A DNA stretch of 40,474 bases from NCBI RefSeq assembly GCF_013387465.1, contig NZ_VYGV01000020.1, positions 1-40,474 on the forward strand, given 5' to 3'. The translations under genes were made by a program, and so were the position numbers. The notes beneath the pieces are model-generated. The model worked only from the letters and a program-made list of their open reading frames with translations. It was not told the DNA's origin and ran no database searches. This document shows positions 35,326 through 40,474 of the stretch, piece by piece. This stretch comes from Hydrogenophaga aromaticivorans (lineage in GTDB: Bacteria > Pseudomonadota > Gammaproteobacteria > Burkholderiales > Burkholderiaceae_C). The first letter of the stretch is position 1; every line of letters starts with the position of its first letter.

Positions 35326-36336
35326 ATGCCGCTCTGCCTGAACGCCAGCGACCCGGCGGCCGTCGAAGCCGCCGCCCAGCGCCTGGCCGCGGGTTCGCTG
35401 GTCGGCATGCCGACCGAAACCGTCTATGGCCTGGCGGCCGACGCGGGCAACGCCAGCGCGGTGCAGCGCATCTTCGAAGCCAAGGGCCGGCCGAGCGACC
35501 ACCCGCTGATCGTGCACATTCCGCCCGCCGAACAGGGCGACTGGCGCGCCGCAGCGGCGCCGTTCGCGCGCGAAGTGCCGGTGTTTGCCGCCGCGCTGAT
35601 GCAGGCTTTCTGGCCCGGTCCGCTGACGCTGATCCTGCCGCGCCGGCCCGAGGTGGCGGCGGTGGCCGCGGGCGGGCAGGATTCGGTGGGCCTGCGCTGC
35701 CCCTCGCACCCGGTGGCGCAGGCGCTGCTGCTCGCGGCGCGCGCGCACGGTGTGCACGGCGTGGCCGCGCCCAGTGCCAACCGTTTCGGCCGCGTCAGCC
35801 CCACCACCGCCGCGCACGTGGCCGAAGAGTTCGCCGAACTGCCGGACGAGGCGCTGCTGATCCTGGACGGCGGTGCCTGCCCGGTGGGCATCGAGTCCAC
35901 CATCGTGGACTGCTCGCGCGGCGCCCCGGTGCTGTTGCGCCCCGGCGTGATCACGCCAGCGCAGATCGAAGCCGTGTGTGGACAGCCGCTGCGCGCGCGC
36001 GACGAGGCCGCGCCGCGCGCCTCCGGCACGCTGGAATCGCATTACGCGCCGCGTGCCAAGGTGCGGCTGATGGCGGCGGCGCAGCTGAAGGCGGCTCTCG
36101 ACGTGCTGGGCCCGGACGCGAAACACATCGCGGTCTATGCCCGTTCGCCCTTGAAAACCGCGCGTGGCGTGGCCCTGCGCCGCATGCCCGACGACGCAGC
36201 CCAGGCCGCGCAGGCGCTCTTTGCCGTGTTGCGCGAACTCGATGCCACGGGCGTCAATCTCATCTGGGTGGAAACGCCGCCCGAAGGCGCCGACTGGGAT
36301 GGTGTGCGCGACCGCCTGCAACGCGCGTCGGCCTGA
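35326..36336 (+). CDS. tsaC: L-threonylcarbamoyladenylate synthase (Sua5-type TsaC)
   Basis: This enzyme makes threonylcarbamoyl-AMP from threonine, bicarbonate and ATP for the t6A37 modification of ANN-decoding tRNAs. The 336-residue protein has the YrdC domain (GSLVGMPTETVYGLAADA, FEAKGRPSDHPLIVHI, PSANRFGRVSPTTAAHV, DGGACPVGIESTIVD) plus the C-terminal Sua5 domain, and is therefore the longer Sua5 form. It shares the operon with purE and purK. Its pathway partner tsaB lies 2.4 kb downstream. Copy C of the structured repeat follows the stop. Confidence 0.95.
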   Translation: MPLCLNASDPAAVEAAAQRLAAGSLVGMPTETVYGLAADAGNASAVQRIFEAKGRPSDHPLIVHIPPAEQGDWRAAAAPFAREVPVFAAALMQAFWPGPLTLILPRRPEVAAVAAGGQDSVGLRCPSHPVAQALLLAARAHGVHGVAAPSANRFGRVSPTTAAHVAEEFAELPDEALLILDGGACPVGIESTIVDCSRGAPVLLRPGVITPAQIEAVCGQPLRARDEAAPRASGTLESHYAPRAKVRLMAAAQLKAALDVLGPDAKHIAVYARSPLKTARGVALRRMPDDAAQAAQALFAVLRELDATGVNLIWVETPPEGADWDGVRDRLQRASA

Positions 36337-36341
36337 ACGAA

Positions 36342-36432
36342 ACACCCCCTGCGCCGCTTCACGTCACCCCCCCTCAAGGGGGGCGGCACCAGCCGTCCGG
36401 CAAAGCCGGCCCGGCGGTGCCCTGGGCTGGAC
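36342..36432 (+). repeat. Structured intergenic repeat, copy C (after tsaC)
   Basis: It begins 5 bases after the tsaC stop. A first C/G hairpin (C7-TCAA-G6, 36367-36383) is followed by a long arm with outer stem GGCACC/GGTGCC (36385-36390, 36416-36421) and inner stem CCGGC-AAA-GCCGG (36397-36409). It ends CCCTGGGCTGG. The first small hairpin seen in copies A and B has decayed here. Confidence 0.75.
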
Positions 36433-36455
36433 CGTTGCATGCGTCGAGGTGGCAT

Positions 36456-36716
36456 TCAGGAGCGCCCGAAGCGCAGCTTCATGCCCAGGATGGCCAGTGC
36501 CAGCAGCAGCGTGATGGCGTTGGCCACGACCACTGGCCAGGCGCCCAGCATCAGGCCGTAGGCCAGCCACATCGCAATGCCCAGCGTGAAGCTGCTGTAC
36601 ATGCCCAGAGAAATGCCACTCACGTCCCGCGTCTGGAACGTGTGCCAGACCTGGGGCACAAAACTGAAAGTGGTCAAGAAAGCGGCGAAGTAGCCGATAA
36701 GGTCGTCAGGGCGCAT
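36456..36716 (-). CDS. SemiSWEET family sugar transporter
   Basis: This 86-residue protein has three membrane helices (about 5-24, 36-57 and 61-81) and the PQ-loop FSFVPQVWHTFQTRDVSGIS, which is diagnostic of SemiSWEET half-transporters that dimerise to pass sugars or similar small solutes. I chose the ATG at 36714-36716 because it gives the family's normal length; a longer frame to 36773 adds a polar, unlike segment. It is convergent with the purE-purK-tsaC operon and divergent from the small gene at 36802. The substrate is unknown. Confidence 0.88.
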   Translation of the reverse strand: MRPDDLIGYFAAFLTTFSFVPQVWHTFQTRDVSGISLGMYSSFTLGIAMWLAYGLMLGAWPVVVANAITLLLALAILGMKLRFGRS

Positions 36717-36801
36717 AGCCACGCATGATAGGAGTGGCGGTGGCTTGTTGCTCGCCACCTCATTGATACACACGATATTTCAACGCCAGCCGAGTACCGC
36801 C

Positions 36802-37050
36802 GTGAAATCTTCTCTCTTGACCCAACGAAGCTCCGCTGACGACAGCCTGGCCATCAACAGCGAGACCCTGCACCAGTACTACTGCACGGTGCAGTCGGAG
36901 GTGCATCCCGAGACGCTGGTGGATGAGGCCATGAACCGCCGTCAGGCGAATGCCCTGATGGCGCGTCGCAAGCGCAGCCGCCTGTCGGGCTGGGCCGTAT
37001 TCGCGGTGCTGGCCCTGGCGATGGGCGGTTTGGTCTGGCTGCTGGGATAA
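36802..37050 (+). CDS. Small tail-anchored membrane protein, unknown
   Basis: This 82-residue protein starts at GTG 36802 (V/M-KSSLLTQRSSADDSL). It has a polar N-terminal region with HQYYCTVQSEVHPETLVDEAMNRRQANALMARRKRSR, then one C-terminal helix (about residues 61-81, GWAVFAVLALAMGGLVWLLG), so it should be anchored by its tail with the bulk in the cytoplasm. A TTG at 36745 in frame is a less likely start. The ribosome-binding site is weak. I know no family. It lies between SemiSWEET (divergent) and dacB (convergent), each on the opposite strand. Confidence 0.6.
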   Translation: MKSSLLTQRSSADDSLAINSETLHQYYCTVQSEVHPETLVDEAMNRRQANALMARRKRSRLSGWAVFAVLALAMGGLVWLLG

Positions 37051-37077
37051 GAAATACTTCAAGCGCCTCCCAGGCGC

Positions 37078-38610
37078 TCAGTCCGGCTGCGCAGCGGTCC
37101 ATTCCACCAGCGCTTCCAGCGCCGGCCGCGCGGCGCTGGCGTTCGGGTGGTTGATGAACCCCACGACCGCGTAGCGTGTGCCGTTCACCGCATTCACATA
37201 ACCGGCCACGCCGGTCACGTCGCGCAGCGTGCCGGTCTTGAGCCAGGCATTGCCCCGTGCGGCGCTGCGCGGCGAGCGCGCCATGCGCGCGGCCGTGCCG
37301 CTGACGCCCGCCACCGACAGCGACTGCACGAACTGCGCGCCCTTGGGATGGGCTGCCGCGTGGCGCAGCAGGCCGGCCAGCGCGTCGGCGGTGATGCGTT
37401 CGTCGCGCGAGAGCCCCGAGCCGTTGTCCATGACCGGGGGTGCATGGCGGATGCCGAAGGTGGTTGTCCACCAACGGGCCACCACGTCGCGTGAGCGTTC
37501 GAACCGCCCCGCACGCAGCGGCGTGAAGTGTTCACGCGGCACGGTGCGCGCCTCCTGCCGCACCGGGTTGAGCCGGCCCAGCGTGAGGAACACCTGCTGC
37601 GCCATCACGTTGTTGCTCCACTGGTTGACGTCGGTGATGATGTCCGAGAGCGGCAGCGAATGGGCTTCGTGCAACAGGGTGGCGCCGGGCGGGGTGAGCC
37701 CGTTGCGCACCTGCCCGGTGATCGCGCCGCCGCTGGCGCGCCACAGGCCTTCGAGGGCACGCGCGGCGTAGCTGGCCGGGTCCTGGTAGGCCACGGGCCA
37801 GACGCGTTCGCCGCAAGCCAGCGGGTACTGGCCCTCGAAACGGATGGCATTGGCGTCGTCAAACCGCGCCTGCAAGGCGCCACGCCAGTCGCCGCACCCT
37901 TTGCGCGAGAGCGGCACGGTGGTGTCGATGATCAGCCCCGCCATGGGTGGCTCGCTCAACACATGGGCGACGCCGAGGGCGCTGTCGGGCTGGAACTTCA
38001 GGACCACCGACTTGAAGTTCACCAGCAGCGCGTCGGGGCTGGCGTTGTAGGGCCGCAGCGCCTCGCCGTCGAAGGCGCCGGGGTCGCGCGCGGGCACTTC
38101 GAAGGCGCTGTGGTCCAGCACCAGATCGCCCAGCACCACCTGCACGCCCCGGTCCTGCAGGGCGAAGAAAGCGGTCTGAATGCGCTCCAGCACCAGTTTG
38201 GGGTCGCCACCGCCCTGGATGTACAGGTTGCCGCGCAGGGCCCCTTTGTCCACCACACCGTCGGTGTAGAAGCGCGTGCGCCAGGTGAAGTCGGGCCCCA
38301 GCAGGTCGATCGCGGCGTAGGTGGTCACCAGCTTCATGACCGAGGCCGGGTTGATGGGCTGCCCGGCGCGGTGGCGCAGGCGCTCGCCGCGGTCGCCGGA
38401 GACCGGCACCACCAGAGCCGACACGGCGCTGGCGGGTACCGCGGCACGCCGCAGCGCGGCCTGCACCGTGGGGGGCAGGGCGTCATCGGCCAGCGCCGCG
38501 AGCGGGAGCGCCAGGGCGCCGAGCAGGCCCGCACCCAGCGCTCGCCACCAGGCGGCCCCGGCGGTGGGGCGCGGGCGCAGGGGGCGTTCGGTCGGCGTGG
38601 TGGTCAACAT
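37078..38610 (-). CDS. dacB: D-alanyl-D-alanine carboxypeptidase/endopeptidase (PBP4, DacB)
   Basis: This 510-residue periplasmic peptidase S13 enzyme trims and cleaves peptidoglycan cross-links. A signal segment (WWRALGAGLLGALALPLAALA, ending near residue 41) is followed by the three penicillin-binding motifs: SVMK (Ser90, Lys93), SNN in VNQWSNNVMAQ, and KTG in WLKTGTLRD. The long insert between the first and second motifs is typical of PBP4. I chose the ATG at 38608-38610, since upstream reading is a poor-quality frame into the tsaB side. The sequence CATAAT ends 7 bases before that ATG, so a leaderless message is possible. It is divergent from tsaB. Confidence 0.94.
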   Translation of the reverse strand: MLTTTPTERPLRPRPTAGAAWWRALGAGLLGALALPLAALADDALPPTVQAALRRAAVPASAVSALVVPVSGDRGERLRHRAGQPINPASVMKLVTTYAAIDLLGPDFTWRTRFYTDGVVDKGALRGNLYIQGGGDPKLVLERIQTAFFALQDRGVQVVLGDLVLDHSAFEVPARDPGAFDGEALRPYNASPDALLVNFKSVVLKFQPDSALGVAHVLSEPPMAGLIIDTTVPLSRKGCGDWRGALQARFDDANAIRFEGQYPLACGERVWPVAYQDPASYAARALEGLWRASGGAITGQVRNGLTPPGATLLHEAHSLPLSDIITDVNQWSNNVMAQQVFLTLGRLNPVRQEARTVPREHFTPLRAGRFERSRDVVARWWTTTFGIRHAPPVMDNGSGLSRDERITADALAGLLRHAAAHPKGAQFVQSLSVAGVSGTAARMARSPRSAARGNAWLKTGTLRDVTGVAGYVNAVNGTRYAVVGFINHPNASAARPALEALVEWTAAQPD

Positions 38611-38734
38611 GGCAGGGATTATGGAACCCGGGGGGCGCATCAACGGCCCCGCCCGGCGGCCGCATCGCGCAAATGCGCCATTGCGCACGCCCTGGTGGAT
38701 GCCCCGACGAACGCGGCCACGGATGCCGCTCGCC

Positions 38735-38740
38735 GATAAT
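38735..38740 (+). promoter_or_regulatory. Candidate -10 element for leaderless tsaB transcript
   Basis: GATAAT ends 6 bases before the tsaB ATG. Transcription from this element would start at or next to the A of the start codon. No ribosome-binding site lies upstream of the ATG, which agrees with a leaderless message. No good -35 is seen. Confidence 0.45.
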
Positions 38741-38746
38741 GGCCGG

Positions 38747-39598
38747 ATGCCTTCTGCCGCTTCCCCTGCCTCTCCCCCGCTGCGCCTGCTGGCCATCGAA
38801 ACCAGCACCGACACCCTCTCGGTGGCGGTGGGCGGTGGCGCGCAGGGCGATGCGCCTTGGCAGCACACGGGTCCGGGCGCCGCGCAGGCCTCGGCGACGC
38901 TGTTGCCGGTGGTGCAGTCGCTGCTGGCACAGGCCGGGTGGGCGCTGCGGGAACTGGACGCGCTGGTGTTTGCGCGCGGGCCGGGGTCGTTCACCGGCTT
39001 GCGCACCGCGTGCGCCGTCGCCCAGGGGCTCGCCTACGGCGCCCAGGGGGCGGGGTGCGAAGGCGGTGTGCCGGTCCTGCCGGTCGATACCTTGCTGGCG
39101 CTGGCCGAAGAAGCGCGCCACCAGCGGGCGTTGGCGGGTCTGGAGCCGCCCCGCGTGATCGCGGCCCTGCTCGATGCGCGCATGGACGAGATGTACGTGG
39201 CGCTCTACGCTTGTGGCCCGTTGGGGCTGGATCCGGTACCGCTGCAGCCGCCGCGCCTGTGTGCGCCGGCCGATCTGGGGGAATGGCTGCAGCAAGGCTT
39301 GCCGCAGGCGCTGACGCCGGGCGACTGCCTGCTGGCCGGCAACGTGTTTCCCAGCTACGGCGCGCAGTTCAGCGACCTGGCCGGCGAGCGCCAGACCGCC
39401 CTGCCCACGGCTGCGGCCCTGCTGCGGCTGGCGCCTGCCTTGCTGGCTGCGGGGCAGGCGGTGGCGGCGCACGAGGCGCTGCCGCTCTACGTGCGCGACA
39501 AGGTGGCGCAGACCACGGCCGAGCGCGAACGCCTGCGGCGGGAGCAGCTGGTGCGCCTGTCCGCGTCCGTGTCGGCGGTGACGCCGCTGGACGCCTGA
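38747..39598 (+). CDS. tsaB: tRNA threonylcarbamoyladenosine biosynthesis protein TsaB
   Basis: This 283-residue ASKHA-fold partner of TsaD and TsaE in t6A37 formation shows LLAIETSTDTLSVAV at the start, VFARGPGSFTGLRTACAVAQGLAYG and VLPVDTLLAL, the conserved TsaB signatures. RVIAALLDARMDEMYVALY is the second characteristic block. The ATG at 38747 is the only sensible start and lacks a ribosome-binding site but has a close upstream GATAAT. rimI follows after 11 bases, so tsaB-rimI-udg appear to form one transcript. Confidence 0.95.
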   Translation: MPSAASPASPPLRLLAIETSTDTLSVAVGGGAQGDAPWQHTGPGAAQASATLLPVVQSLLAQAGWALRELDALVFARGPGSFTGLRTACAVAQGLAYGAQGAGCEGGVPVLPVDTLLALAEEARHQRALAGLEPPRVIAALLDARMDEMYVALYACGPLGLDPVPLQPPRLCAPADLGEWLQQGLPQALTPGDCLLAGNVFPSYGAQFSDLAGERQTALPTAAALLRLAPALLAAGQAVAAHEALPLYVRDKVAQTTAERERLRREQLVRLSASVSAVTPLDA

Positions 39599-39609
39599 GA
39601 GGCCAACCC

Positions 39610-40248
39610 ATGGCGAACACGAACCGGTCTGTCGAGGCTTCTTCCGTCAGCGCGCCGAAGGTGCCGGTGTGGTCTGCGGGCGACTGGCCGCAGGCCGGTG
39701 CCAGCGCGCGTCCCGCACCGGCGGCGGAGCGGCGCATCGCCTTCGAGCCGGTGTCCGTGGCCGACCTGGACGCGGTGTGTGAGGTGGAAAAAGCCGCCTA
39801 CACCCACCCCTGGACACACAAACACTTTGCCGATTCGCTGGCCTCGGGTTATCCGGCGGTGATGCTGCTCGGCGAAGCCCTGCCGGGCGAGGCGGTGCAC
39901 CCCCGGCGGGCCGACGGCCGCGTGCTGCTCGGCTACCTGGTGGCGATGCCCGGCGTGGACGAGGTGCACCTGCTCAACATCACCGTGGCCCCGGCGCACC
40001 AGCGCCAGGGCTGGGCGCGCTTCATGCTCGACGCGCTGGCGCTGTGGTCGCGCAGCCAGGGGGCGCAGTGGCTGTGGCTCGAAGTGCGCGCCAGCAACGC
40101 ACCGGCACGCGCCCTGTACGAAGGCTATGGTTTTCAGCAGGTGGGCATGCGCCGCGGCTATTACCCGGCCAGCCATTTCCAGCGCGAAGACGCGGTGGTC
40201 ATGAGCCTGAGCCTGGTGGCGCTGGCGAGTGGCGGGGCAGCAGCATGA
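39610..40248 (+). CDS. rimI: Ribosomal-protein-S18-alanine N-acetyltransferase
   Basis: This 212-residue GNAT acetyltransferase is of the RimI type, which acetylates the N-terminal alanine of ribosomal protein S18. GNAT features are VEKAAYTHPWTHKHFADSL, HLLNITVAPAHQRQGWARFMLDAL with the acetyl-CoA loop (R/Q-x-x-G-x-A), and EVRASNAPARALYEGYGFQQVGMRRGYY. An N-terminal extension of about 40 polar, alanine/proline-rich residues precedes the domain and may be disordered. It follows tsaB, the usual arrangement. The stop overlaps the next ATG (ATGA). Confidence 0.94.
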   Translation: MANTNRSVEASSVSAPKVPVWSAGDWPQAGASARPAPAAERRIAFEPVSVADLDAVCEVEKAAYTHPWTHKHFADSLASGYPAVMLLGEALPGEAVHPRRADGRVLLGYLVAMPGVDEVHLLNITVAPAHQRQGWARFMLDALALWSRSQGAQWLWLEVRASNAPARALYEGYGFQQVGMRRGYYPASHFQREDAVVMSLSLVALASGGAAA

Positions 40249-40344
40249 ACGATTCCACAACACAGGACCCGCCCGACCGGCCCGACACCTCGTTCGTGCC
40301 GCAGCTGGATGCGCGCCAGCGCGCCATGCTGGCCGAGATGGGGG
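40245..40344 (+). CDS. Uracil-DNA glycosylase-like protein, N-terminal fragment
   Basis: About 33 codons remain: MNDSTTQDPPDRPDTSF... then LDARQRAMLAEMG, which resembles the start of the uracil-DNA glycosylase family protein that I recall following tsaB-rimI in Comamonadaceae. The ATG overlaps the rimI stop by 4 bases, so translation is coupled. Genomic sequence stops at about 40344, where adapter sequence takes over, and anything read beyond that point is artificial. Identity rests mainly on context and the short LDARQRAMLAEMG match. Confidence 0.55.
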
Positions 40345-40382
40345 GTGGCTCTTTTTTAAATCTAGAAGTGTATAAGAAAAAG
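40345..40382 (+). other. Sequencing artefact: Nextera mate-pair junction adapter
   Basis: The right half (40364-40382) matches the transposon end AGATGTGTATAAGAGACAG at 16 of 19 bases. The left half (40345-40363) matches its reverse complement at 13 of 19. Together they form the 38-base circularisation junction with read errors. This is not genomic DNA. Confidence 0.85.
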
Positions 40383-40413
40383 AAGCGGGTGTTCTTTTTT
40401 ATCGTCTCCGTCA

Positions 40414-40474
40414 AGAATGGAAGAGAGGCGGGGAGGGGAAGAGGGGAGGTGTCGGGGGGGGGGGGGGTGTAAAA
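40414..40474 (+). other. Sequencing artefact: TruSeq adapter read-through and poly-G/A tail
   Basis: From 40414 the sequence aligns without gaps to the Illumina universal adapter read-through beginning AGATCGGAAGAGCGTCGTGT, with 31 of the first 42 bases identical, many differences being to G. The remainder is a G run and then A residues, as when a read passes the adapter end. The 31 bases between the two adapters (40383-40413) are unidentified. Confidence 0.85.

Noticed and set aside
40383..40413. T-rich stretch that could look like a terminator or foreign AT-rich DNA
   Set aside because: It lies between two sequencing adapters at a contig end and is of uncertain base quality, so it should not be interpreted biologically.

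Overview
The window looks like chromosomal DNA from a high-GC betaproteobacterium, most likely of the Comamonadaceae (a Hydrogenophaga-like genus is a guess). The basis is strong G/C bias at third codon positions, a Bug/TctC-type orphan binding protein, and the neighbourhood pyk-fba-purC / purE-purK-tsaC-tsaB-rimI, which I recall as a conserved block in that family. It is very probably a whole draft contig. The last ~130 bases are degraded library adapter, and the first ~120 bases do not continue the gene they abut.

Layout. (1) 121-5833, minus strand: an operon reading atzF-like, a 21-codon ORF, atzG-like, atzE-like, atzH-like, a BMP-family ABC substrate-binding protein and its permease (cut at the contig start). 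It resembles the lower cyanuric-acid pathway (AtzG/E/H/F) without AtzD, joined to an uptake system, with a GntR-type palindrome at its head. (2) 6054-10634, plus strand: pyk, fba, a small lipoprotein and purC, with clear terminators and a terminator-like hairpin in the purC leader. (3) 10645-13210: a LysR regulator divergent from mmsA (methylmalonate-semialdehyde dehydrogenase). (4) 13529-21080: an alternative heme-copper oxidase cluster. It has a DUF1269-type protein, a subunit II fused to cytochrome c, subunit I, two subunit III proteins, subunit IV, heme O synthase, a YbaK-like protein and a convergent DUF2189 membrane protein. (5) 21443-24204: a chemoreceptor with a possible FliA promoter, and an aldo-keto reductase. 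(6) 24224-32479: a LysR regulator divergent from a catabolic operon encoding an FAH-family hydrolase, HyuA- and HyuB-like ATP-dependent amidase/carboxylase subunits, a small Cys-Gly-Cys protein, a G3E metallochaperone GTPase and a TctC-type binding protein. It ends at a perfect bidirectional terminator. (7) 32548-40344: CnoX/YbbN, purE-purK-tsaC, a SemiSWEET, a small tail-anchored protein, DacB, tsaB-rimI and the first codons of a uracil-DNA glycosylase-like gene.

Most worth following: the HyuAB/CGC-protein/G3E operon; the AtzFGEH-transporter operon with its coupled mini-ORF; and a repeated, covarying multi-hairpin element found directly after pyk, mmsA and tsaC. Also notable are the apparent frameshift in a G run at the start of coxB and the purC leader terminator. 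The two contig ends should be trimmed before any interpretation.
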